DNA from: Micromonospora echinofusca
GTDB lineage: Bacteria; Actinomycetota; Actinomycetes; Mycobacteriales; Micromonosporaceae
Assembly: GCF_900091445.1 (NCBI RefSeq)
Contig: NZ_LT607733.1
Location: forward strand, 1,629,501 to 1,693,500
Reading direction: 5' to 3'
Length of the DNA: 64,000 nucleotides
Of this stretch, positions 22,659 to 30,970 are shown one piece after another (position 1 is the stretch's first letter; every line of letters starts with the position of its first letter). The notes beneath the pieces are model-generated. The model worked only from the letters and a program-made list of their open reading frames with translations, was not told the DNA's origin and did no database searches. A program made the position numbers and the translations under genes.

Positions 22659-24085
22659 CCGAGCAGATCGTCCAGCCCCTGACGCAGGAAGAGCAGCTCG
22701 CCGCCCTGGGTCGCTACGAATACGGCTGGGCCGACCCCGACGTCGCCGGGGCGGTCGCCCAGCGCGGCCTCGACGAGGCGGTGGTGCGGGACATCTCGGC
22801 CAAGAAGAACGAGCCGGCCTGGATGCTCGACCTGCGGCTGAAGGGCCTGCGGCTGTTCGGCCGCAAGCCGATGCCGGCCTGGGGCGCCGACCTCACCGGG
22901 ATCGACTTCGACAACATCAAGTACTTCGTGCGGTCCACCGAGAAGCAGGCCACCAGCTGGGAGGACCTGCCCGAGGACATCAAGAACACCTACGACCGGC
23001 TGGGCATCCCCGAGGCGGAGAAGCAGCGGCTGGTCGCGGGCGTCGCGGCGCAGTACGAGTCCGAGGTCGTCTACCACAAGATCCGTGAGGACCTCGAGGA
23101 GCAGGGCGTCGTCTTCCTCGACACCGACACCGCGCTGCGCGAGCACGAGGACGTCTTCAAGGAGTACTTCGGCACGGTGATCCCGGTCGGCGACAACAAG
23201 TTCGCCGCGCTGAACACCTCCGTGTGGTCCGGCGGCTCGTTCATCTACGTGCCGAAGGGCGTGCACGTGGAGATCCCGCTGCAGGCCTACTTCCGCATCA
23301 ACACGGAGAACATGGGCCAGTTCGAGCGGACGCTGATCATCGTCGACGAAGGCGCGTACGTGCACTACGTCGAGGGCTGCACCGCGCCGCTGTACTCCTC
23401 CGACTCGCTGCACAGCGCCGTCGTGGAGATCATCGTCAAGAAGAACGCGCGGTGCCGCTACACGACCATCCAGAACTGGTCGAACAACGTCTACAACCTG
23501 GTCACCAAGCGGGCCGTGTGCCACGAGGGCGCGACCATGGAGTGGGTCGACGGCAACATCGGCTCCAAGGTCACCATGAAGTACCCGGCGGTCTACATGA
23601 CCGGCGAGCACGCCAAGGGCGAGGTGCTCTCGGTGGCCATGGCCGGCGAGGGGCAGCACCAGGACGCGGGCGCCAAGATGGTGCACGCCGCTCCGCACAC
23701 CTCCTCCACCATCATCTCCAAGTCGATCGCCCGGGGCGGCGGCCGCACGTCGTACCGGGGCCTGGTCCAGGTGCTGGAGGGCTCGCACAGCAGCCGGAGC
23801 ACGGTCAAGTGCGACGCGCTGCTGGTCGACACCATCTCCCGCTCGGACACCTACCCGTACGTCGACATCCGCGAGGACGACGTGTCGATGGGGCACGAGG
23901 CGACCGTCTCCAAGATCAGCGACGACCAGCTCTTCTACCTGATGAGCCGTGGTCTGAGCGAGGACGAGGCGATGGCGATGATCGTGCGCGGCTTCATCGA
24001 GCCGATCGCCAAGGAACTCCCGATGGAGTACGCCCTGGAACTCAACCGCCTGATCGAGCTCCAGATGGAGGGCGCGGTCGGCTGA
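22655..24085 (+). CDS. sufB: SufB, Fe-S cluster scaffold subunit
   Basis: This 476-residue scaffold of the SufBCD complex receives sulfur from SufS/SufU and assembles Fe-S clusters in the cytoplasm. It has the N-terminal helical region, the beta-helix core with [19 protein letters not shown], and the conserved [20 protein letters not shown] stretch. The C-terminal [20 protein letters not shown] helix binds SufC. Length matches family members of about 470-480. It overlaps sufR by four bases. Confidence 0.97.
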   Translation: MTEQIVQPLTQEEQLAALGRYEYGWADPDVAGAVAQRGLDEAVVRDISAKKNEPAWMLDLRLKGLRLFGRKPMPAWGADLTGIDFDNIKYFVRSTEKQATSWEDLPEDIKNTYDRLGIPEAEKQRLVAGVAAQYESEVVYHKIREDLEEQGVVFLDTDTALREHEDVFKEYFGTVIPVGDNKFAALNTSVWSGGSFIYVPKGVHVEIPLQAYFRINTENMGQFERTLIIVDEGAYVHYVEGCTAPLYSSDSLHSAVVEIIVKKNARCRYTTIQNWSNNVYNLVTKRAVCHEGATMEWVDGNIGSKVTMKYPAVYMTGEHAKGEVLSVAMAGEGQHQDAGAKMVHAAPHTSSTIISKSIARGGGRTSYRGLVQVLEGSHSSRSTVKCDALLVDTISRSDTYPYVDIREDDVSMGHEATVSKISDDQLFYLMSRGLSEDEAMAMIVRGFIEPIAKELPMEYALELNRLIELQMEGAVG

Positions 24086-24169
24086 CGCCGGCCCGCCCCG
24101 CGGGCCGCGCGAACACCGACCGACCCTCCAGTTGATGACACCGTCGTCGTAGAACAGACCAAGGAAGAG

Positions 24170-25312
24170 ATGACTACCCAGGCTTCCGCGCCGCCCAGCA
24201 CCAAGTCGCAGGCGCTCCGCTCGTACGACGTCGCCGACTTCCCGGCCCTCACGGGCCTGGAGGAGGAGTGGCGCTTCACCCCGCTCAAGCGGCTGCGCGG
24301 GCTCACCGGCGAGGCGCAGGCCGCCACCGGCACGGTCCGTCACGAGTACGGCGACCTGCCCGAGGGCGTCACCGTCGAGCGGATCGGCTCCGACGACCCG
24401 CGGGTGGGCAGCGTGCTCACCCCGGTCGACCGGGTCAGCGCGCTGGCCTACGGCGGGGCCGGGCAGGCGCTGCTGGTGCAGGTCGCCCGCGACGCCGTGG
24501 TGGCCGAGCCGGTGAGCCTGCGGGTGGTCGGCGAGGGCGCCGAGGGCATCGCCTTCGGGCACACCTTCGTCGAGGTGGGCCGCTTCGCCGAGGTGACCCT
24601 GGTGCTGGAGCACGTGGGCTCGGCCACGCTGGCCGACAACGTCGAGGTGGCGGTGGCCGACGGGGCGAAGCTGACCCTGGTCACCGTCGCCGACTGGGCC
24701 GGCGACGCCGTGCAGGCCCAGCACCTGCGGGTCCGGCTGGGCCGCGACGCCAAGGTGGTGCACGTCCAGGTCTCCCTCGGCGGCGACCTGGTGCGGCAGT
24801 ACACCTCGGTGGAGTACACCGAGCGGGGCGGCGAGGCCGAGCTGTACGGCCTCTACTTCGCCGACTCGGGCCAGCACCTGGAGCACCGCCAGCTGGTCGA
24901 CCACACCGTGCCGGACTGCCGCAGCCACGTCGGCTACCGGGGTGCCCTGCAGGGCGAGAGCGCGCGCACCGTCTGGGTGGGTGACGTGCTGATCCGCGCC
25001 GAGGCGACCGGCACCGACACGTACGAGATCAACCGGAACCTGCTGCTGACCGACGGCGCGCGGGCGGACTCCGTACCCAATCTGGAGATCGAGACCGGCG
25101 AGATCGCCGGCGCCGGGCACGCGAGCGCGACCGGGCGCTTCGACGACGAGCAGTTGTTCTACCTGATGGCCCGGGGCATCCCGGAGGCCGAGGCGCGGCG
25201 CCTGGTGGTCCGCGGCTTCTTCGCGGAGCTGATCAACAAGATCCCGGTCGAGGAGCTGCGCGAGCGGCTGGGCGACGCCATCGAGGCCCGGCTGACCAAG
25301 GTCGGCGCCTGA
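24170..25312 (+). CDS. sufD: SufD, Fe-S cluster assembly subunit
   Basis: This 380-residue SufB paralogue pairs with SufB in the scaffold complex. The beta-helix core includes EYTERGGEAELYGLYF. The C-terminal tail has DDEQLFYLMARGIPEAEARRL, as in SufB, and RGFFAELINKIPVEEL for SufC contact. AAGGAAG precedes the ATG. It is 84 bases after sufB and overlaps the Rieske gene by one base. Confidence 0.96.
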   Translation: MTTQASAPPSTKSQALRSYDVADFPALTGLEEEWRFTPLKRLRGLTGEAQAATGTVRHEYGDLPEGVTVERIGSDDPRVGSVLTPVDRVSALAYGGAGQALLVQVARDAVVAEPVSLRVVGEGAEGIAFGHTFVEVGRFAEVTLVLEHVGSATLADNVEVAVADGAKLTLVTVADWAGDAVQAQHLRVRLGRDAKVVHVQVSLGGDLVRQYTSVEYTERGGEAELYGLYFADSGQHLEHRQLVDHTVPDCRSHVGYRGALQGESARTVWVGDVLIRAEATGTDTYEINRNLLLTDGARADSVPNLEIETGEIAGAGHASATGRFDDEQLFYLMARGIPEAEARRLVVRGFFAELINKIPVEELRERLGDAIEARLTKVGA

Positions 25313-25638
25313 TGATCCGCCTCTGCTCCACCGAGGACGTGCCGAAGGGCACCGTGGTCAGCGCGGACGTCGACGGCACCCCGATCGCGCTGGTGCACGG
25401 CGAGGACGGCGTCTTCTACGCCGCCTACGACGAGTGCTCGCACGCCGCGGTCGCCCTCTCCGAGGGGGAGGTCTCCGGCTGCACGCTGGAATGCTGGCTG
25501 CACGGATCCCGTTTCGACCTGAGGACCGGCGAGCCGACCGGGCTGCCCGCCACCGAACCCGTTCCCGTCTATCCCGTCGAAGTCCGAGACGGCGACATCT
25601 TCGTCAGTCTCACGCCGAGCAATGGAGTGACCCGATAA
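25312..25638 (+). CDS. Rieske-type [2Fe-2S] ferredoxin of the SUF operon
   Basis: This 108-residue non-haem iron Rieske domain protein has the cluster motif CSH (residues 43-45) and CWLHG about 17 residues later, giving the two Cys and two His ligands. It resembles the small ferredoxins related to dioxygenase components. It is fixed between sufD and sufC in actinobacterial suf operons. It may deliver electrons for cluster assembly, but its exact role is unproven. One-base overlaps link it to sufD and to sufC. Confidence 0.9.
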   Translation: MIRLCSTEDVPKGTVVSADVDGTPIALVHGEDGVFYAAYDECSHAAVALSEGEVSGCTLECWLHGSRFDLRTGEPTGLPATEPVPVYPVEVRDGDIFVSLTPSNGVTR

Positions 25639-26411
25639 TGAGCACCCTGGAGATCCGCGACCTGAAGGTGTCGGTCAAGCTGCCCGAGGGTGAGCTCAAG
25701 CCGATCCTGGCCGGTGTCGACCTGACCGTCCGCTCGGGCGAGACCCACGCGATCATGGGCCCGAACGGCTCCGGCAAGTCCACCCTGGCCTACTCGATCG
25801 CCGGCCACCCCAAGTACGAGATCACCGGCGGCTCGGTGACCCTCGACGGCGAGGACGTGCTGGCCCTGTCCGTGGACGAGCGGGCCCGCGCCGGCCTCTT
25901 CCTGGCCATGCAGTACCCGGTCGAGGTCCCCGGCGTCTCGGTGGCGAACTTCCTGCGTACCGCCAAGACCGCCATCGACGGCCAGGCGCCCAAGCTGCGC
26001 ACCTGGGGTGGCGAGCTGCGCGGCGCCATGGAGCGCCTCCAGATGGACCCGGCGTTCGCGCAGCGCAACGTCAACGAGGGCTTCTCCGGCGGTGAGAAGA
26101 AGCGGCACGAGATCGTGCAGCTGGAGCTGCTCAAGCCGAAGATCGCCATCCTCGACGAGACCGACTCCGGCCTCGACGTGGACGCGCTGCGCGTGGTGAG
26201 CGAGGGCGTGAACCGGGTCCGCGACAACGGCGACACCGGCATGCTGCTGATCACCCACTACACCCGGATCCTGCGCTACATCAAGCCGGACTTCGTGCAC
26301 GTCTTCGTCGCGGGCCGGATCGTCGAGCAGGGCGGCCCGGAGCTGGCCGACAAGCTCGAGGAAGAGGGCTACGAGCGGTACGCCGCCGGGGCCGGCGCGG
26401 CGCGGGCCTGA
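25638..26411 (+). CDS. sufC: SufC, Fe-S assembly ATPase
   Basis: This 257-residue ABC-type ATPase energises the SufBCD scaffold and is soluble, not a transporter. Walker A is GPNGSGKST (residues 41-49). The signature is FSGGEKKRHEI, and Walker B is IAILDETDSGLD with the SufC-typical DETDSGLD. VITHYTRILRYI-like LLITHYTRILRYIKPDFVHV gives the switch His. The start ATG overlaps the Rieske stop. Length is standard. Confidence 0.97.
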   Translation: MSTLEIRDLKVSVKLPEGELKPILAGVDLTVRSGETHAIMGPNGSGKSTLAYSIAGHPKYEITGGSVTLDGEDVLALSVDERARAGLFLAMQYPVEVPGVSVANFLRTAKTAIDGQAPKLRTWGGELRGAMERLQMDPAFAQRNVNEGFSGGEKKRHEIVQLELLKPKIAILDETDSGLDVDALRVVSEGVNRVRDNGDTGMLLITHYTRILRYIKPDFVHVFVAGRIVEQGGPELADKLEEEGYERYAAGAGAARA

Positions 26412-26443
26412 CTCCTCTCGGAAGAATGGGTGGGCCGGTCGAC

Positions 26444-27748
26444 ATGACTTCCATCGCGATCCCGGCGGGGATGCCGCAGTACGACGACGTGCCGCGGTAC
26501 GACGTGGCGAAGGTGCGCGCCGACTTCCCGATCCTCGACCGGGAGGTCAACGGGCACCGGCTGGTCTACCTCGACAGCGCCAACACCTCGCACAAGCCGC
26601 GGCAGGTGCTCGACGTGCTCGGCGAGCACTACGCGATGCACAACGCCAACGTGTCCCGCTCGGTGCACACCCTGGGCACCGAGGCCACCGAGGCGTACGA
26701 GGGCGCGCGGGCGAAGATCGCCGCGTTCATCAACGCGCCGAGCGTGGACGAGGTGGTGTTCACCAAGAACTCCACCGAGGCGATCAACATCGTGGCGTAC
26801 GCGTTCTCCAACGCCTCGCTGCGCCCCGACGCCGACGAGCGGTTCCGGCTCGGCCCCGGCGACGAGGTGGTGATCTCCGAGATGGAGCACCACTCGAACA
26901 TCGTGCCGTGGCAGCTGCTCTGCGAGCGTACCGGCGCGACCCTGCGCTGGTTCCCGGTCACCGACCAGGGGCGCCTGGACGAGTCGGGGCTTCAGGACCT
27001 GGTCACCGAGCGGACGAAGATCGTCTCGCTGGTGCACATGTCCAACATCCTCGGCACGGTCAACGCCACCTCGCGGATCACCGAGCGGGTCCGCGAGGTG
27101 GGCGCGCTGCTGCTGTTCGACTGCTCGCAGTCGGTGCCGCACATGCCGATGGACGTGGTCGACTACGACGCCGACTTCGTCGTCTTCACGGGGCACAAGA
27201 TGTGCGGCCCGACCGGCATCGGGGTGCTCTGGGGTCGGGGCGAGCTGCTGGCGGCGATGCCGCCGGTGCTGGGCGGCGGATCGATGATCGAGACGGTCAC
27301 CATGGCCCGCTCGACGTTCGCCGCGCCGCCGGCCCGGTTCGAGGCGGGCACCCCGCCGATCGCCGAGGCGGTGGCGCTCGGCGCGGCCGTCGACTACCTC
27401 GGCAGCATCGGGATGCAGGCCATCCAGTGGCACGAGAAGGAGCTGACGGCGTACGCGCTGGACGCCCTCGCCACGGTGCCCGGCCTACGGATCTTCGGGC
27501 CGACCGTGCCGGTGGGCCGGGGCGGCACGATCTCCTTCGCCCTCGGCGACATCCACCCGCACGACGTCGGGCAGGTGCTCGACTCGCTCGGCGTGCAGGT
27601 GCGTGTCGGCCACCACTGCGCCAAGCCGGTGTGCACCCGGTTCGGCGTGCCGGCGATGACGCGGGCATCGTTCTACCTCTACACCACCACCGCGGAGATC
27701 GACGCCCTGGTGGCGGGCCTGGAGCAGGTGCGGAAGGTGTTCGAGTGA
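26444..27748 (+). CDS. sufS: SufS, cysteine desulfurase
   Basis: This 434-residue class II cysteine desulfurase takes sulfur from L-cysteine with pyridoxal phosphate. The PLP Lys lies in FTGHKMCGPTGIGVLWG (near residue 250). The persulfide Cys lies in VGHHCAKPVC near residue 390. MEHHSNIVPWQ is the conserved substrate segment. The ATG at 26444 is preferred to one at 26426, which directly abuts the GGAAGA purine run and leaves no spacing. sufU follows after 42 bases, as expected for a SufS-SufU pair. Confidence 0.95.
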   Translation: MTSIAIPAGMPQYDDVPRYDVAKVRADFPILDREVNGHRLVYLDSANTSHKPRQVLDVLGEHYAMHNANVSRSVHTLGTEATEAYEGARAKIAAFINAPSVDEVVFTKNSTEAINIVAYAFSNASLRPDADERFRLGPGDEVVISEMEHHSNIVPWQLLCERTGATLRWFPVTDQGRLDESGLQDLVTERTKIVSLVHMSNILGTVNATSRITERVREVGALLLFDCSQSVPHMPMDVVDYDADFVVFTGHKMCGPTGIGVLWGRGELLAAMPPVLGGGSMIETVTMARSTFAAPPARFEAGTPPIAEAVALGAAVDYLGSIGMQAIQWHEKELTAYALDALATVPGLRIFGPTVPVGRGGTISFALGDIHPHDVGQVLDSLGVQVRVGHHCAKPVCTRFGVPAMTRASFYLYTTTAEIDALVAGLEQVRKVFE

Positions 27749-27790
27749 GCGGCGACGCAGGAGCCCGCGGATCGACGGGAGTTCAGCCTG

Positions 27791-28267
27791 ATGCAGCTTG
27801 AGTCTCTTTACCAGGAGATCATCCTGGACCACTACAAGCACCCGCACGGTCGCGGCCTGCGCGACCCGGACGCCACGGGCGCCCGGGTCGCCGAGGCGCA
27901 CCACGTCAACCCGACCTGCGGTGACGAGGTCACCGTACGGGTTGCCACCGACGGCGACGTGCTGCACGACGTCTCGTACGACGGCTTGGGCTGCTCGATC
28001 AGCCAGGCGTCGGCGAGCGTGCTGCACGAGCTGCTGGTGGGCCGGGGCGCGGGCGACGCGTTCCGGGTGCACGAGGCGTTCGTCGAGTTGATGTCCGGCC
28101 GTGGCCAGGTCACGCCGGACGAGGACGTGCTCGGTGACGGGGTCGCGTTCGCGGGCGTCGCCCGCTACCCCGCCCGGGTCAAGTGCGCGCTGTTGCCGTG
28201 GATGGCGTTCAAGGACGCCGCGGCACGCGCCGGTGTGGGCGTGAGCCCGACGGAGGTTGAGGCATGA
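27791..28267 (+). CDS. sufU: SufU, zinc-dependent sulfur acceptor
   Basis: This 158-residue IscU-like protein accepts persulfide sulfur from SufS by zinc-ligand exchange. The ligands are visible as C43 and D45 in NPTCGDEV, the Cys of LGCSIS and the Cys of VKCALLPW. The 18-residue insertion between the second and third cysteines typical of SufU is present. The start follows a GGAGTT ribosome site. It overlaps sufT by four bases (ATGA). Confidence 0.95.
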   Translation: MQLESLYQEIILDHYKHPHGRGLRDPDATGARVAEAHHVNPTCGDEVTVRVATDGDVLHDVSYDGLGCSISQASASVLHELLVGRGAGDAFRVHEAFVELMSGRGQVTPDEDVLGDGVAFAGVARYPARVKCALLPWMAFKDAAARAGVGVSPTEVEA

Positions 28268-28698
28268 GCAGCGAGGACACCGCCACCGCGGCGACCCCGG
28301 CGACCGAAGGCGCCGCCGCCCCGGCAGCGGACGCCGCCGCACCGGCGACGAACGGCGCGTCGGCCGCCGGGGGCAGGGCCGCCGTCGCCGACATCGAGGA
28401 GGCGATGAAGGACGTCGTCGACCCCGAGCTGGGCATCAACGTGGTCGACCTCGGCCTGTTGTACGGCGTGCACGTCGACGACGACAACGTCGCCACCCTG
28501 GACATGACGCTGACCTCGGCGGCGTGCCCGCTGACCGACGTGATCGAGGACCAGACCCGGCAGGCGCTCACCACCGGCCCGGGTGGCGGCCTGGTCGGCG
28601 ACATCCGGATCAACTGGGTGTGGCTCCCGCCGTGGGGCCCGGACAAGATCACCGACGAGGGACGCGACCAGCTCCGCTCCCTCGGCTTCAACGTCTGA
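28264..28698 (+). CDS. sufT: SufT, MIP18/DUF59 Fe-S maturation protein
   Basis: This 144-residue protein has a DUF59 (MIP18) domain from about residue 42 to the end. The motif DPELGINVVDLGLLYGV and the conserved Cys in TSAACPLTD are present. SufT helps load clusters onto targets. The first 38 residues are an Ala/Pro/Thr-rich, probably disordered extension that many homologues lack. It is the last gene of the suf operon, followed by a hairpin. Confidence 0.92.
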   Translation: MSSEDTATAATPATEGAAAPAADAAAPATNGASAAGGRAAVADIEEAMKDVVDPELGINVVDLGLLYGVHVDDDNVATLDMTLTSAACPLTDVIEDQTRQALTTGPGGGLVGDIRINWVWLPPWGPDKITDEGRDQLRSLGFNV

Positions 28699-28720
28699 CC
28701 GGCCCGGCGCCGGTTCCCGT

Positions 28721-28754
28721 CGAGCGCGTCGCCCCCACGGGGGCGGCGCGCTCG
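28721..28754 (+). terminator. Terminator of the SUF operon
   Basis: The arms CGAGCGCGTCGCCCCC and GGGGGCGGCGCGCTCG pair over 16 bases with one wobble and a two-base loop as drawn, lying 23 bases after sufT. No long U-run follows, as is usual in this GC range. Confidence 0.6.
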
Positions 28755-28948
28755 ACCCGTACTGCGGCGACCGACGACGGCGGCCAGTTCGCCGACGGCG
28801 ACGAGGATGTCGGCGGCGGACGACCCGTGCGTACGGGGACGCCCCCTTTTCTTTCAGGTTGCGGTGTTCCGGCGAAGCGGACACCAGGACGCGATCGCGT
28901 GACATCATCTATCGATATCTGTCACCGCCTTTGCAGAGGAGATGGCAC

Positions 28949-29335
28949 ATGCGATCTCGGTTGATCTCTGTCGCGTCCGCGCTGGCGCTCGTCACGAGTG
29001 GCTCGGCGCTGGCGTTGCTGCCGGCCAGCCCGGCCAGTGCGCACTGTAGTGGGCACGGCACCCACCCGGATCTGTACAGCGGGGGTGCCATCTCGTTCGG
29101 AAACGGGACCAACATCCGCGCCTATCCGCACGTCGACTGCGGCAGTCGCGGGCTCGGTTACCCGAGCCAGGGGATCGACGTCCACTGCGCCACCTACACC
29201 AACGCGCTCTGGATCTTCCTCCGTAACACCACCACCGGGGTCAACGGATGGTCCCGGTTGGACGCCCTCAACGTCTCGCAGCCCACCACCATCGCCGACT
29301 GCTCGAGCGCGGTCGCGACGCACCAGCTGGCCTGA
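28949..29335 (+). CDS. Secreted SH3-like small protein
   Basis: This 128-residue protein has a Sec signal peptide: basic MRSR, a hydrophobic stretch to about residue 26 and an ASPASAH cleavage site near residue 31. The mature part has four Cys and the pattern NIRAYPHVDCGSRGLGYPSQ, VHCATY and NGWSRLDALNV. This resembles bacterial SH3-type domains in actinomycete exoproteins. The function is unknown; wall binding is a guess. GAGGAG is placed seven bases before the ATG. It is a single-gene unit in an AT-richer context (CTATCGATATC upstream). Confidence 0.75.
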   Translation: MRSRLISVASALALVTSGSALALLPASPASAHCSGHGTHPDLYSGGAISFGNGTNIRAYPHVDCGSRGLGYPSQGIDVHCATYTNALWIFLRNTTTGVNGWSRLDALNVSQPTTIADCSSAVATHQLA

Positions 29336-29522
29336 ACGCCCACCGCCGGCACCCGTCGTAGCCGGCGAACGCCGGGAAACCGGTGGCCGCGGGCGGGGTG
29401 GGGAAGCAGGATCGGGGCGTGATCGAGACGTACCCGGTGCAGAACCTCCCCGTCGCCGCGGCCACCGCCGCGCGCCGACAGCGGACGTCGTCCGGTCGCG
29501 TCGGGGTCCGCAGCCGACCGTC

Positions 29523-30149
29523 GTGACCGGCGCGTTCCTGGCCGGCCTGGTCGCCGGCTACGGCGTCGCCATCCCGGTCGGCGCGATCGCGGTGCTCATC
29601 CTCGGGCTCAGCGCCCGCACCTCGTTCCGGGTCGGCGCCGCCGCCGCGTTCGGAGTGGCCACCGCCGACGGGCTCTACGCCGCCGTGGCGGCCCTCGGCG
29701 GGGCCGCCGTCGCCGGGCTCGTCGCCCCGGTCGCCGGGCCGCTGCGGCCGGCCGCAGCGCTGGTGCTGCTCGCCCTCGCCGGCCACGGCGCCTGGCGTGC
29801 GCTGCGTCCCCGCCCCGTGACCCGGGCCGCCGCCGGTCGCGGTGCCCTGGACACCCCGGCCCGCGCCTTCGCCGGCGTGCTCGCGCTGACCCTGCTGAAC
29901 CCCGCGACCGTGGTCTACTTCGCCGCGCTCGTGCTGGGCCGAGCGGACCGCGCCGAGCCGGATCCGCTCGCCGCCGGCCTCTTCGTGCTCGGCGCGTTCG
30001 TCGCCTCGGCGAGCTGGCAGCTGGTGATCGCCGGCGGAGGCAGCCTGGTCGGCCGGGTGCTGACCGGCCCGCGCGGCCGGCTGGTGACCGCACTGCTCTC
30101 CAGCGCGATCGTCGCCGCCCTGGCCGTGGCGGTGCTGCTGCCCGGCTGA
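29523..30149 (+). CDS. LysE/RhtB-family exporter
   Basis: This 208-residue membrane protein has about six helices. The N-terminal GYGVAIPVGAIAVLIL carries the LysE/RhtB glycine-proline pattern, and TLLNPATVVYFAALVLG holds the conserved NP motif. Family members export amino acids or related small molecules. The GTG at 29523 gives the family N-terminus; upstream frame has no such similarity. No pathway gene lies beside it, so the substrate cannot be named. Confidence 0.85.
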   Translation: MTGAFLAGLVAGYGVAIPVGAIAVLILGLSARTSFRVGAAAAFGVATADGLYAAVAALGGAAVAGLVAPVAGPLRPAAALVLLALAGHGAWRALRPRPVTRAAAGRGALDTPARAFAGVLALTLLNPATVVYFAALVLGRADRAEPDPLAAGLFVLGAFVASASWQLVIAGGGSLVGRVLTGPRGRLVTALLSSAIVAALAVAVLLPG

Positions 30150-30197
30150 GTCCGGGCCCGGTCGCCGCTGCCCGGCTGAGCCCGGCCGGTCGCCGCT
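30137..30197. repeat. Imperfect direct repeat after the exporter gene
   Basis: CTGCCCGGCTGAG followed by CCGG and GGTCGCCG occurs twice with a period of about 30 bases, the first copy covering the end of the exporter gene. A third partial copy (GGTCGCCGCTGCCCGG) follows. It may be a small tandem duplication. No function is apparent. Confidence 0.4.
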
Positions 30198-30260
30198 GCC
30201 CGGCGGCGGCCCGCCGCCGCGGGTCCACCCACCCGTGGCGGTGGGCCGGTCGCCGTGCCG

Positions 30261-30266
30261 TAGGTT
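30261..30266 (+). promoter_or_regulatory. Leaderless -10 box of the acVLRF1 gene
   Basis: TAGGTT ends six bases before the ATG at 30273, and no ribosome site is visible. Confidence 0.45.
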
Positions 30267-30272
30267 CGGCGT

Positions 30273-30926
30273 ATGAGCAGCCGACCCGCAGCCGGAGGCG
30301 GCCGGTGGGTCGAGGTGGACCCGGCCCGGGTGGCCCGCTGGGTGGAGGGCTTCGCCGACCGGCACGGCCCGCCCACCGCCACCGTCGAGGCGTACGGGCT
30401 GCTGCTCACGGCTGCGGACGGCGCGACCGCCGAGCTGCACGCCCCGCCCGGCGCGCCCGCCGCCCCCGACCTGCCCGGTTTCGTGGCCGCCGCGGCCGCG
30501 CCCCGCCGGATCGGCCTGCTGCTCGCCCGGAAGGGCGCGGTGGCCCTCGGCGTGGCGGCGGGGGAGAAGCTGGTCGTCTCCAAGGTGGACACCCGCTACG
30601 TGCAGGGGCGCACCGCCGCCGGGGGCTGGTCGCAGCAGCGCTTCGCCAGGCGGCGCGACAACCAGGCGAAGGCGGCGCTGGGCGACGCCGCCGACCTGGC
30701 CGTACGGCTGCTGCTGCCGGAGGCGTCGTCCTTGCGCGCGTTGGTCTGCGGCGGCGACCGGCGGGCGGTGGACACCGTGCTGGCCGACCGGCGGCTCGCT
30801 CCGCTGGCGGCGCTGCGCGCGGAGCGGCTGCTGGACGTGCCCGAGCCCCGCCACGCCGTGCTCGTCGGCGCGATCGCGGCGGCCCGGGCGGTCCGGATCC
30901 TGGTGCGCGATCCCGCCCCGTCCTGA
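30273..30926 (+). CDS. acVLRF1-family peptidyl-tRNA hydrolase
   Basis: This 217-residue protein of the actinobacterial Vms1-like release factor 1 family is predicted to cleave peptidyl-tRNA on stalled ribosomes or large subunits. The diagnostic loop GGWSQQRFARRRDNQ (about residues 116-130) places the catalytic Gln as in eukaryotic Vms1/ANKZF1. The N-terminal part (VEVDPARVARWVEGF) fits the family. The ATG is probably leaderless. The downstream XRE-TPR gene starts 45 bases later. The function is inferred from the family, not shown here. Confidence 0.85.
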   Translation: MSSRPAAGGGRWVEVDPARVARWVEGFADRHGPPTATVEAYGLLLTAADGATAELHAPPGAPAAPDLPGFVAAAAAPRRIGLLLARKGAVALGVAAGEKLVVSKVDTRYVQGRTAAGGWSQQRFARRRDNQAKAALGDAADLAVRLLLPEASSLRALVCGGDRRAVDTVLADRRLAPLAALRAERLLDVPEPRHAVLVGAIAAARAVRILVRDPAPS

Positions 30927-30936
30927 CCTGGCGCAC

Positions 30937-30942
30937 TAGGCT
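30937..30942 (+). promoter_or_regulatory. Candidate -10 box of the XRE-TPR gene pair
   Basis: TAGGCT lies 28 bases before the ATG at 30971, leaving a short leader with a GGGGGAGGGAG ribosome site. Confidence 0.4.
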
Positions 30943-30970
30943 GGGCGCGACGGTGGGGGAGGGAGCCAGG

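Noticed and set aside
22403..25120. A 905-codon open frame antisense to sufR-sufB-sufD
   Set aside because: Mirror-frame artefact of high GC; the suf genes on the plus strand show all family motifs.
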